Source: Kitagawia praeruptora (taxonomy: Eukaryota > Streptophyta > Magnoliopsida > Apiales > Apiaceae). Taken from it: a DNA stretch of 64,000 nucleotides. Shown here one piece after another: positions 45,119 through 57,300 of the stretch. Within the stretch, counting starts at the first letter, position 1, and each line of letters opens with the position of its first letter. The DNA is taken from positions 100,210,001-100,274,000 of the forward strand of contig CM075351.1 in NCBI GenBank assembly GCA_037693485.1, written 5' to 3'. Under the pieces are notes generated by a model, which made no database searches, was not told the DNA's origin, and saw only the letters and a program-made list of their open reading frames with translations. The translations under genes were made by a program, and so were the position numbers.

Positions 45119-48100
45119 TTGCAGGGCACAGGAAAGAAGCATTCAATTATCTTGGACAGTGGATGCTCTGGACATATGACTGGAAAGAAGTCCTTGCTTA
45201 CAAAGTTTCAGAGGAAAGCTGGCCCAGTAATATCCTTTGGAGATGGCAACAAAGGAGAAACTCTGGGATATGGCTCAATTGTTTTGGGGAATGTCATCAT
45301 AGAAAATGTAGCACTGGTTGAAGGCTTGAAACATACTCTTTTAAGCATAAGTCAACTGGGTGATAAAGGTTACAAATCAATCTTTGACAGAGAAGGATGC
45401 AAAATCTTGAATATGCAGAATGGAGACATTGTTCTAACTGGTCAATGACATGGTAACATATATGAAGCCAGCTTAAGTGATACATCTAAAGGAATTGTAA
45501 GATGTCTCTATAGCAAAGCAACAAGTAATGAAAGCTGGAATTGGCACAAGAAACTCTCACATCTCAACTTCAAGAAGCTTAATCAACTTGTTAAGCACAA
45601 TCTGGTAAGAGGCCTACCTCAGGCAAATTATGTGCAAGATGGACTTTGTGATGCATGTCAGCTTGGAAAGCAAAGAAGAACCACTTTCAAGAGCAAGACT
45701 GAAAATTCAATTACTGAACCATTTCACATGCTACATCTTGATCTGTTTGGTCCAGTAAACATTATGTCTATCAGCAAGAAAAGATTTGCTCTAGTAATAG
45801 TGGATGATTTCACAAGGTTTACATGGGTGTTCTTTCTACACAAGAAGGATGAAGCTCCTTAGCAAATCATTGAACTTGTCAAGAATATTCAGAATAACTC
45901 TGAGTACAAAGTCAAAGTACTTAGGAGTGACAATGGTACAGAATTCAAGAATTCTACAATGGAGAATTTTTGTGTAGACAATGGAATTACTCAATAGTTT
46001 TCTGCACCTAGTACACCTCAGCAAAATGGTGTAGTGGAAAAAAAGAACAGGATCTCATAGAGGCAGCAAGAACCATGCTTGCAGATGCAAAACTTCCAAC
46101 CTATTTTTGGGCAGAAGCTATTAACACTGCATGTTTCACTCAAAACTGTACCTTGGTAAATAGTCATGGAAAAACTCCCTATGAGATGATCAAAGGAAAG
46201 AAACCAAGTGTGAAATACTTTCACATCTTTGGATGCAAATTCTATGTCCTAAAAGTTCATCCAGAACAACTTGGAAAATTTGAAGCCAAATCGGATGAAG
46301 CAATCTTTCTAGGATATTCAGCATCTAAGGCCTTCAAAGTTTATAATCTCAAAACTCACATTGTTATGGAATCAATTCATGTTGCATTTGATGATAAGAA
46401 ATTTGGACTTCTGCAAACTGATGAGAGCCATGACAAATTGGAATTTGAAAATCTGAAGAATTCTGAGATACTCTCCAATGATGATGAAGGTTCTCTAGAA
46501 GGAATTTCTATTGCTTCTCAAAGGAATGCTACTGTTGAGGGGGAGCAAATAAATCAAAGAGAACATAGTGATCATCAGGAGCAGACTAGCTATTCAGAGT
46601 CTACTCCATCAGGAACTGATCTTTCAGAGTCTACTGAGGAAAGATCAGTAACTAGCAGCAATATGGAATCTACTGATTCTATTGATCAAAGGGGAGTTAC
46701 TGAAGGCTGAGAGAATTCTTCTACAAGAGATACCACTAACTTAGGGGGAGAGACTAGCAGAGTCAATCTACCACCTGTTAGAAAATGGACAAAGGATCAT
46801 ACTGAAGATTTGATTATTGGTGATCCAAATAGTGGTGTTCGAACTAGAAGATCAATTCAAAATGAATGCATGTATAGTTATTTTCTCTCAAAGAATGAAC
46901 CTAAGAAGGTTGAAGAAGCCTTACAAGATCCTGATTGGGTAATTACAATGCAGGAGAAGTTAAATGAGTTTGAGAGAAACATAGTCTGGAAACTGGTACC
47001 AAGACATAAAGATAGATCTATTGTTGGTGCAAAATGGGTTTTCAGAAATAAGCTAGATGAATCTGGTATGATTGTAAGAAACAAAGCAAGACTGGTGGCC
47101 AAGGGTTATTCTCAGGAAGAAGGCATTGATTATGATGAGACCTTTGCACCTGTAGCAAGATTGGAAGCAATCAGAATGTTTCTTGCATTTGCAGCTCATT
47201 CAAAATTCAAGGTATACCAGATGGATGTAAAGAGTGCTTTTCTAAATGGCAAACTTGATGAGGAAGTGTATGTGGAACAGCCACCTGGATTTGTTGATCC
47301 AAAGTTTCCAAATCATGTCTACAAACTTGACAAGGCACTCTATGGACTAAAGCAGGCACCAAGAGCATGGTATGAGACTTTGTCTAAATTTCTTCTTCAA
47401 AATGGCTTCACAAGAGGTACAATTGACAAAACTCTATTCTTTAGAAAGATAAAAGGTGAATTGCTTTTAGTTCAAGTTTATGTTGATGATATCATATTTG
47501 GCTCTACTAATGAAAAGTTGTGTGCTAAGTTTAGCAAGCTTATGCAGTCTAAGTATCAGATGAGTATGATGGGTGAATTAAATTATTTCTTAGGCTTGCA
47601 GGTCAAACAAACTGAGACTGGTATTTTCATTAATCAGTCAAAGTATATCAAAGATCTTTTAAGAAGGTTTGACTTTCAAGACTGTGCAGTTACAAAAACA
47701 CCCATGGCAACAGCCACTAAACTAGACTCTGATCCTAAGGGAAAGAGTGTGGATAATACTAGTTATAGAGGCATGATAGGTTCATTATTGTATCTAACTG
47801 CAAGTAGGCCAGATATAATGTTTTCTACCTATTTATGTGCTAGATTCCAAAGTGATCCTAAGGAATCTCATTTAATTGCTATGAAGAGAATTTTTAGATA
47901 TCTCAAAGGAACTCCAAATCTTGGTTTGTGGTATCCTAGAGAATCTGATTTCTTCCTAATTGGCTATTCAGACTCTGATTATGCAGGGTGTAAGATAGAT
48001 AGGAAAAGCACTACAGGTACATGTCAATTCTTGGGAAATAGATTGATTTCTTGGGCAAGCAAGAAGCAACAATTTATCTCAACCTCAACTGCAGAAGCTG

Positions 48101-48186
48101 AGTATATAGCAGCAGGCAGTTGTTGTGCACAGCTCCTTTGGATAAGAAATAAGTTGATGGATTATGGTATGACACTTAGTAATATT
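45119..48186 (+). pseudogene. Copia-1 pol (protease, integrase, RT, part of RNase H), broken and split
   Basis: Protease LDSGCSGHMTG (about 45152); pre-integrase WHKKLSHLNFKKL; integrase HLDLFGPVN, RSDNGTEF, PQQNGVVEKKN; RT with QMDVKSAFLNGKLDEEVYVE, LYGLKQAPRAWYE and YVDDIIFGS (about 47480); RNase H with DSDYAGCKIDRKSTTG and STAEAEYIAAGS. Stops: TGA 45446-45448, TAG 45860-45862, TAG 45995-45997, TGA 46708-46710; one-base loss near 46055. The 46810-48186 portion is open. Coding is cut at 48186 by the copia-2 insertion and resumes at 61164. Confidence 0.9.
48182..48186. repeat. Left target-site duplication of copia-2 (ATATT)
   Basis: ATATT directly before the copia-2 left LTR, repeated at 61159-61163. 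Removing the insertion and one copy rejoins the copia-1 RNase H frame. Confidence 0.95.
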
Positions 48187-49173
48187 TGTTATTCCCAGAT
48201 TACACACTTGTATAACTGTAGAAGGGGGGGGGTTGAATACAATTCTTGATAGTTATAAAATTTCTGATAAAAACCACAGAAATCTATAAAGAAATAATTG
48301 CTGAATAGAAATAGTTCACAACCACATAAAAATCAGGTGGTTGAATGTACCACCTGAGACTTTTATTCGAAGAAAACCCTGTGATACAAATGTACACAGC
48401 TTCTGTGTTTACAACTCTTTGCTTCTAAAAATCTTCAAGAAACCCTAAGCAAATATATATGTTTTCTTACAATCTAAAGAGTTGCTACACTTGGTTATAT
48501 ATTCCAAGTTTACAAGTGCTACAGGAATAAGATAATATTAATCTAATTCAAGTTTACTTGCTACTCCACTCCAAATCCACATGTAGCCGAAAGGTTGTCC
48601 TTGTGAACAGATATGTCCCCTGCACCTTTCTTGTATGTACTGTGTAAATGGAATGCTTCTTTCTTCTGTGTTTCCAAAGTATGGCTGCCATATTGCTTTT
48701 TATACCTATTATCAACCCATGTGATCTGTCAGTCAAACCTGTCCTTATCAACTGCTAATTCCCAGCTAGCATAGGATAAAGTGACAGTGATTATCCGTTG
48801 ATGTTGTGCCTACTTATCCGTTGATGGTAGTTTGAGCTGTATCCGTTGATCGAGTAGATTTGAGTTGTATCCGTTGATAGAGCCCTGTTCTCATCCATTG
48901 ATACATTTTCACTTAGACAGAATTACATAGCATAGCTTATTTACAATTGGCTACCCTATTCTGCCTATCCATTGATGGTCAACATGACTCTGAATAAAGA
49001 CACTATCAACTGATAAATAGAGATATCGCAGTATGCTACAAAACCTCATCCGTTGATGAGCTACCTGTCAACGAATAGAGTTATAAGGTCTTATTTGTTG
49101 ACAGTTACAAAACTTGACTTATACAATTTTGCTTGAATGTTAAGTTATCATCAACTACAACATATTCCTAACA
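48187..49173 (-). mobile_element. 3' LTR of copia-2
   Basis: A 987-bp LTR. On the minus strand it starts TGTTAGGAATATGTTG and ends GGGAATAACA. Five exact ATCCGTTGA words (48793, 48816, 48841, 48869, 49048) remain, and four near-copies (48893, 48967, 49067, 49093). TATAAAAA (minus) is at 48697-48704. The 65-codon minus frame inside is repeated in the other LTR and looks non-genic. Confidence 0.92.
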
Positions 49174-49183
49174 ATCTCCCCCA
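49174..49183 (-). other. Polypurine tract of copia-2
   Basis: The minus strand reads TGGGGGAGAT directly before the 3' LTR start TGTTAGG. Confidence 0.85.
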
Positions 49184-49351
49184 ATTTATACTTGATGGCA
49201 ATAAAGCATAAATTCAGAACCTTGATGATAACAAAACATTCCTAACGATATATACACACTACAGTATGCAAACATTGTATTAAGCTACAAAAATTAAAAA
49301 CAGAAAGCTTTAAGAAACTTATCAGAGATGTGCTCCTTTAGATTGAGCAGA

Positions 49352-52300
49352 TTAATGAGGTTTCCTCTCTCTGGTTGGCTGCACCCTTGACTTTCCTTCC
49401 TTGGCAGAGTTGGACTCAATTTGCACTTGAAGTTGCCTATAGAAGGTATCTTCTTCAACAACCTTTGGATTTAGCTTTAGTTGTAACCATCTCAGGTAGT
49501 CAGAACTAGCCTTTGACAGTTGGTCTTCTAACCTGAAGAATCTCCTAGTGCCCTCATCATCCCTGAACTCCATCATCCAAAAGGGTTGAATGTGGATTTT
49601 CTGTCCATTATAAGGGATCTTCATTTTCTTTGGTAGACTTGAGGGTGAGTTCCATTCTCTCCTTATTTCTTCTATTCTGCTAATTATCTCCCTTCTGGCT
49701 ATCTCAGAGAACCCTGTGTGTCTCTTGAATGCTGAGAACACTCTGGTCAGTGTATGATAATTCTCTCCAAGAACCTTCTTTAGTGGCCATGTCCTCTGAC
49801 TTCCTCCCTTGTAGACAAACACTAATCTCTCAGGCTGATTCTTGTACTTGTCAATTCCTCTTACTTCTGACAGTTCATCCAAATATAGATTCATGTCAGA
49901 GTATTCTTCAATTTCTGCCTGATAGATAAAGTCTTCTTTGTTTTCCAAGATTGGTTGTTTGACAATGACAGGTACCCTAGCAACTTGAACTGGTCCCTTT
50001 GAAAGTTGCTTCTTTGGCCTTTTCTTCTGTTTTGGATTTAGCAAGAATGAAGGGACTTCAATTGAATCAAAATTCATTGGTTCCTCTTTAGGCCTTATGG
50101 GGTCACCATGAAAGTTTACAGTTGGGTCGATTACTGTTGCAGACATAGGTACTGGTGAACCAATTGTTTCTTTTTCTGGAGGGGGTTCTGGAGAAAGAAC
50201 CCTCTTGGTTTTAGCTTTCCTTCTTCTAGGTTTGATTTTGGGAACTTCCTCAGGTTCCTTCATTTCAACCTCTACCTCATCCGTCAACTCTTGAGCTAGC
50301 CTGGCTTGCTTCTCTTCTGAGTTTTCATGTTGATTTTCTGTACTTGGATGGGCTTCCCTTTGGATTCTGGAGACTTCTTCTCTTTTAGCTTCCACAAATC
50401 TAGGATGACTGTTGGATATATTTAATACTTTTCCATTCCTCATGATTACAGCCATCCAATCTCTTACACTCTTATTTGTCTGAACTTTGAACTCCATGAT
50501 TGTTTTTCCCATTAGCTTTTCTTCATCATTCTTGGGAAATGGGTAGTCCAATTGAAGCTTGTTCTTCCCATTTTCCTTTGGTGGTGAGTAGGCTCTGGTT
50601 TTGATAGCTGGTTCAAATTCTTTGACAAATGATGGCTCAGCATCATAGAATGTAGGAGCCACAACCCTTGGAGTGAGCACCTTCATGATTGTGGTTGATA
50701 TTGTTGGAGCAGAAGATTGAGCATTAAGGAACAGAGATGATGCAATTGATTCATTGATCATCCTCTCTGTCCTTAGAATTCTTTCATTAGCCTCCTTGTT
50801 TATCTTTTCCAAAGCTTCTATCCTGGCTTGCCTTTCACCATCTGAGATGTCTTCTAAGCTTTGAATCTCAGGCAAAGCCACTTGTTTCTTCACAGGGGAA
50901 GCCTTTATCTCAAACTCTGTTGGATTGACCACTACAATTGGCTGTTGCTCCCCCTCAATCTGTGCTATCTCACTACTGGTAGCTTGAAATTGGCCAGTAG
51001 ATGTTGCAGCCTCTTCTGTGCTTGTTCCCATTTTCTCCCCCTTTTTGTTAGCATCAAGGGTTGGGGTTGAAGCTGCAAGTAGCATTTCCAGTAGTTGAGT
51101 TTGTTTTGTTTGATTGGCAATGATGGTGTGCAATTGAGATTCCATACTATCCACCCTTGAGGAAAGAAGCTAAACAGACTTAGCCAGGCTATCTTCTTTG
51201 AGAAGTTTGCTAGAAAGCACCTTCTGAGTGGCAGTAGGAGCTAGTGCCTCAATCCTGGCATCTAGTGCTATTTTCATATCTCTAATTGCAGACTGGACCT
51301 CCTCTTGCTGTGTTCTTTGAATAACAGATTGCATCTTTTGTAATTTCAGGGAGGCCATTACTTGCTCAAGAACAGTCTTTCTCTGTGGTTCTGCAGTTTG
51401 GTGCTCAGCCTTAGCAGATTGGTATTGCTTCATGATTTCCACATTGAGATGCCCAAGTTCAGTGGCATTGGAAAACATCCATCCTGGAGTTTCATCTTCA
51501 TTTATTTCTTCACCATCTGAACTTTGACTGTCATCACTGCCAAACTCTTCACTTCCAGCATTTGGAGACAGGGTTTGTAAAGCTTCTTTTGCTCTTTGAA
51601 GAGATTCTGAGGTGTGCACTAGGTGCATTGCCTCCTCTGCCTCCACATTGCCCTGTTGTGCCATGACTTGATAGGCAGAAACAGGATGAGTAAAGGTTTC
51701 AGGATCCAAAGAGATGGAGTCAATAACTGACTGATATTCTTGTCTAAATTCCATCTCTTTGGAAGCTTCATTAACCTCCATTAACTCACTTGCAATGGCT
51801 GATTCTTCCTGCCTTATTTCTCCTGTAGTCCCTTCTCTCCTCTCATCTCTCTTTTCTTGCATTAGGGGCTCCCCCTGGCTCACACCTCTCACACCCTCAC
51901 CTTCACCTACTAAGGTGGAACTCTCTAGCTCTCCTTTTGCCTGACCGGAAGAAATGGTCAGCCTCTCATTGATTTTCTCTCCTTTTGTCTGCTCACAAGG
52001 CAGCCTCTCACTCCCTTCCCTCATTACTAAAAGTGTTTCAATTACTACAAACTCCTCCACAGTTGACATAGGAATGTCACATTTTGCAGTGGTAGAGAGA
52101 GTTGTCAACGGATAAGGTGTATCCGTTGATGTAGTAGTTATTACTGTCAACGGATAGTTAGTTGAAGACATATCCGTTGATGGAGAAACACTTGTCAACG
52201 GATGAAGGATATCCGTTGATGAAGGTAAACGAGTATCCGTTGAAGTGAAAACCAACACTGAATCTGTGGTGATTGATTTTAAGGAAGAGGCCACAGATAG

Positions 52301-53836
52301 TGTTGTGAATTCAGGAATGGAAGATTGATGGCCCAACAAATCATCTAAAAGAGGATGACCACCAATTGTTGAGTGGGGCTTCTCCATGAATTTTAAAGAT
52401 GGAGAATCAGGAATTGATGTAGATATCATATCCACATCCAGAGATGGAGTTGGTGATGGTGGATCAAAATGTGTATCGATTTGAAGGTTAAGATCAAGGG
52501 GCTGTGACTCCACATTTATTGAAGTCACATCAAACTGAATTTGAGAAGGTACAGTTTGCTGTACAGTGTGTGCACCCTGTGATTCCCCAATGGTTTTGGA
52601 TTTTACCCTTCTACCATAGGTTTTTGAGTGAGAGCTATCTGTGTCCCTTGCTCTTTTGTGCTGTGTTCCTGAAATGGAACTTAAATTAGTAGTCACACCC
52701 TGTTGAGAGGATGTAACTAGAATTTGGCTTGTAGGTTCATTAACAGTCTTTTGAGAGACTGAAATGTTGGTTGCACCTGCCTTACCTTCCTTATCCTTAG
52801 GGCTTCTTTGATGTTCACCCTGTCCCTCACCACTCACTACCACCTTCACACTCCCCTCAAGAGCTTTGGTGGTTTTTCCAACAGATGCCTTTTGAGAGAC
52901 ACCTGAGGTTTGTCTTTTAGATTGTGGTTTAGGAACTTTGGATTTGGTCACTTTGGTAGGAGCCTGTTTGGTCACAGTCACAGACTCCATTGTGACACTA
53001 GAAGGCAAAGAAATTTGGGGGTTGGAGATAGGAATTTCAGGGTTGGAAACAGTTACCTGAACAATTGGTAGATATACCAATTGTACTTCTGCATTTAGGT
53101 TCATTCGAATCAAATCACTTAAGACTCTCTTCTCCTGAACAAAACAATTGAACTTGCTATCCGGGTTAGCAATGGATAGCTCATTCTCAGATACATGCAG
53201 TGCTAGGAGCATTAAAAATCTAGCAAAATAAACATTCTTGCTCCTAGTTTCCTTTTTACCTAATTTAGCTGCTATCTCATACATGACTAGTGTGCCAAAA
53301 TTATAGAATTTATCAGTTAAAAGCATACATAGCATAACTAGCATGGAGTTGGTAACAGCATCAAAGTTACTAATCTTGCCAGAAAAAGTTTTAATGAAGG
53401 CATCACAAAGATAACTCCATTCCTTAACCATACCTTTCCTAACAATTTTCCCTAAGTTCTCAGTACTAAGGGTATAATTTATGGAATTAAGCATGGTAAC
53501 AATTTCAGCATTACTGGGTTCCTTCAGACAGTTATTCTCAGGCAATTTTAAACAAGCAGTTAACACATCAGAATTAACTACATAATTTTTACCCTTTAAA
53601 GAAAAAGCAAGTGTACCGTCTGTGCCATTGTACTCAGCAGATGCCCACATCTCTTCGATAACCTCATGGATTAGAGGAGTGGTGGCAGTCATAGCATATG
53701 ACAGTTTGCATTTCTTCACGAAATTCATCATGGTGTGATATGCTTCTGGAGCGTTCACAGTATCAACAAAGGCCGCGAAATTGTTCTTCTCATAGGTAAA
53801 CCCGGTGGAAGACATCATCTTAACAATAGGCGCCAT
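49352..53836 (-). pseudogene. Copia-2 ORF3, ~1494-residue protein of unknown function, one in-frame stop
   Basis: Frames 53836-51170 (888 residues) and 51154-49352 (600 residues) are in phase, separated by a single TAG at 51170-51172. The N-terminal ~240 residues form a compact domain (MMNFVKKCKLSYAMTATTPL, GKNYVVNSDVLTACLKLP, MVKEWSYLCDAFIKTFSGK) shared with the copia-1 ORF at 62914. The middle is Ser/Thr-rich with STD and YPLT repeats encoded by the iterated DNA motif, then coiled coils around the stop (MKIALDARIEAL, DSMESQLHTIIANQTKQTQ). The last third has a basic nuclear-signal-like KPRRRKAKTKR and a segment KMKIPYNGQKIHIQPFWMME. No signal peptide or membrane span is visible, so it does not look like an envelope despite its env-like position. 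A TATA box lies 110 bp upstream of the ATG. Confidence 0.75.
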
Positions 53837-54346
53837 TGGAGTGTTTGAGCTTTTGTTGCAGAGAGAGATTTAGTGAAGAAGATGCAGTTAACTAATGAGA
53901 CTCTTGAAAATGAATAAAGGTGAGATGTGAGGATACAAAACAGCCTTTTATATATTCCAAGAATTAAAAATGAAATAATTAAGAGTAATTACCCCATTGG
54001 TCAAAAGTAACTGTCAGACAATAAATGAAAAGAAAAGAAGTACAGCCGTGACTAATTATACACGTTTATCAACGGCTATATAAAAAGAATATGTATATCA
54101 ACGGATAAAGATTGGACGGTTGAGAAAACAGTTTATCCATCGATGACGTGGACAACCTGTTATCCGTTGACATACGAAAATCTAGTAATGTGTTTACACT
54201 ACCAACGGATAAAAGGATATCCGTTGATAAGCAAATTTTGCCTTAGACAAAATTTCTGCTAAGAGTTATTCTGAGAGTTTTTAATTCTCAAGTAAATCAA
54301 AACACATTTCTAGCTGCAATACAGTATTATTAGATACCACTAGGAA
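53837..54346 (-). promoter_or_regulatory. Spacer with internal promoter for ORF3 of copia-2
   Basis: On the minus strand TATATAAAA (53946-53954) is followed about 110 bp later by the ORF3 ATG at 53836. From 113 to 273 bp upstream of this TATA box lie three exact 9-mers (54098-54106, 54162-54170, 54219-54227) and near-copies (54069, 54134, 54202). The layout mirrors the LTR U3, where the same words lie about 90-400 bp upstream of the LTR TATA box. Confidence 0.6.
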
Positions 54347-57300
54347 TTATGAAAAATTAAGCATACCTAGTTCACCTACCAACCTTGTGAATGAAGATTC
54401 ATCAAGAGGCTTGGTGAAGATATCTGCAAGCTGCATTTCACTTGGCACAAAGTGCATTTCTACTGTACCATTCATCACATGCTCTCTGATGAAATGGTAT
54501 TTGATGTCAATATGCTTGGTTCTCGAATGTTGCACTGGATTTTCTGTGATGGCAATAGCACTAGTGTTGTCACAGAAAATTGGAATCTTCTCAACTTTTA
54601 GACCATAGTCAATAAGTTGATTCCTCATCCAAAGAATCTGTGCACAACAACTTCCAGCTGCAATGTACTCAGCTTCGGCTGTAGAAGTGGAGACTGAGTT
54701 CTGTTTCTTACTGAACCATGACACAAGCCTATTCCCTAGAAACTGACAGGAGCCTGTAGTACTTTTCCTATCAATTCTGCAACCTGCATAGTCTGCATCT
54801 GAATAGCCAATTAGATCAAAGCCAGAATCTCTTGGGTACCAAATGCCAAGGTTTGGTGTTCCCTTGAGATACCTGAAAATTCTCTTAATAGCAATCAAGT
54901 GAGACTCTCTAGGGTCAGCTTGAAATCTAGCACAAAGACATGTGGAAAACATTATATCAGGTCTACTAGCTGTTAGATATAGAAGTGAGCCTACCATGCC
55001 TCTATAGCTTGAGATGTCCACAGATTTTTCCTTAGTATTCAACTCAAGCTTAGTTGCAGTGGCCATAGGTGTTTTTGCAGAGGCACAATCCATTAATTCA
55101 AATTTCTTTAAGAGATCATAAATATATTTTGTTTGACTTATGAAAATTCCCTCATTAACTTGCTTTACTTGTAAGCCAAGAAAGTAAGTTAATTCACCCA
55201 TCATGCTCATTTCATACCTACTTTGCATAAGTTTGGCAAACCTTTTACAAAGCTTCTCATCTGTAGACCCAAAAATAATATCATCTACATAGATTTGAAC
55301 AAGTATTGAAGAACCATTGACATTTCTATGAAATAAAGTTTTATCTACTGTACCTCTAGTGAAGTGATTCTCCAAAAGAAATTGAGATAAAGTGTCATAC
55401 CAGGCTCTTGGTGCTTGCTTCAAACCATAAAGTGCTTTCAAGAGAAGATATACATAATCTGGAAATTCTGGATCTTCAAAGCCAGGAGGTTGATGGACAT
55501 ATACCTCTTCTTCCAGTTCCCCATTTAGAAAGGCACTTTTAACATCCATCTGATAGACTTTGAAGTTGGCATGTGCTGCATAGGCTAGGAAAATTCTGAT
55601 GGCCTCAAGTCTTGCCACTGGTGCAAAAGTTTCATCAAAATCTATTCCTTCTTCTTGAGAATAGCCCTTTGCCACTAATCTAGCTTTATTCCTCACAATT
55701 ATGCCATTTTCATCAGTCTTATTCTTGAGAACCCATTTGGTACCTATGATACCTCTATCATCAGGTTTGGGCACAAGCTTCCATACTTTATTTCTCTCAA
55801 ATTGGTTTAGCTCTTCTTGCATTGCTAAGACCCAATCTGGATCTAGAAGAGAATCCTCCACTTTCTTAGGTTCCTCTTGAGACAGGAAACTACTGTATAG
55901 GCATTCTTCTTGTGTGGCTCTCCTAGTTTGGACTCTTGAGTTTGAGTCACCAATGATTAACTCAAAAGGATGATCTCTGGTCCATTTTCTTGAAGGTGGA
56001 AGGTTTGATCTAGATGAGGTTGCTTCATCTACGTGAGTATGATATTGTTGATTGGATATTGAGTTTTGACTTTGAGAAACTCCCCCTGAGTTTGTTGTCC
56101 TTGAGGAATTATGAAGTTGACTGTCAACAGAAGCATCATTTTGTCTATCAACGGATGCTCCATTTTGCCTGTCGACGGATACATGAGAATGTCTGTCAAC
56201 GGATGCATCTGATGATCTAGTATGACTGTCAACGGATGCTTCATTTCCATTGTTAGCATCACTTCTAGTTGGACCAACAGCTCTAGGTGAATTTCCAAGG
56301 TCATGATCTTCATTTTCCTCATCATCATCAATGTACATTCTTCCTTCTACCTCATTTTCAAATCTCAACTTTTCATGGAAGCCTTCATCATTCAGACCTA
56401 GAATCTTCTGATCATCAAACACAACATGTACAGATTCCATGACAATGTTGGTTCTTAAATTGTAGACTCTATAGGCTTTCCCTGCTGCATACCCAACAAA
56501 GATAGCTTCATCTGCCTTTGCTTCAAATTTGCCCAAGTTATCTCCATGATTCCTTAGCACAAAACACTTACATCCAAAGACATGGAGAAAAGCTAACGTT
56601 GGTTTCTTGTTGGTGAATAAGTGGTAAGGAGTCATTCCTCTAGCTTGATTGATCAAGGAAATATTCTGAGTGAAGCAGGCAGTGCTGACAGCTTCAGCCC
56701 AGAAATATGTTGGCAATCTTGATTCACTTAACATTGTTCTAGCTGCTTCAATGAGAGTTCTGTTTTTCCTTTCAACAACCCCATTTTGTTGAGGTGTTCT
56801 AGCAGCAGAAAACTCATGGACAATTCCATTCTCTTCACAGAAAATATTCATTGTGGAATTTTTGAATTCAGTGCCATTGTCACTCCTGATTCTTTGTACT
56901 TTTACTTCAGAACCATTGTTTACTTGTCTGAGATGATTGATGATGATTTCACTTGCACAATCTTTGGAGTGCAGGAAGAAAGTCCATGTAAACTTAGAAA
57001 AATCATCCACAATCACCAGGCAGTATTTCTTCTTTGAGATGGACATGACATTTACTGGACCAAATAAGTCCATATGCAGCAATTGAAGGGGCTTAACAAT
57101 AGATGACTCTGTCTTGCTCTTGAAGGATGATTTCTTTTGCTTCCCTAATTGGCAGGCATCACACAGTCCATCTTTGATGAACTCCAATTGAGGGATTCCT
57201 CTAGCAAGATCCTTTCTTACCAAATCATTCATTACTTTAAAATTCAAATGAGACAGCTTTTTATGCCATAGCCAACTCTCATCCTTGCTTGCTTTGCTGA

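Noticed and set aside
45119..48186. Copia pol considered as a host gene with introns
   Set aside because: LTR, primer site, domain order and flanking duplications show it is a retrotransposon; the breaks are lesions.
48554..48751. A 65-codon minus frame also present at 60533-60736
   Set aside because: It is the same LTR sequence in both copia-2 LTRs, spans the TATA region and shows no protein features.
52104..52243. Regularly spaced ATCCGTTGA words considered as a CRISPR-like or satellite array
   Set aside because: Spacing is irregular, both orientations occur, the words are dispersed over 13 kb and the genome is a plant; no cas genes or satellite monomer.
51170..53836. ORF3 of copia-2 as a viral-type envelope protein
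   Set aside because: No signal peptide, hydrophobic membrane span or furin-like site was seen; only its position resembles env.
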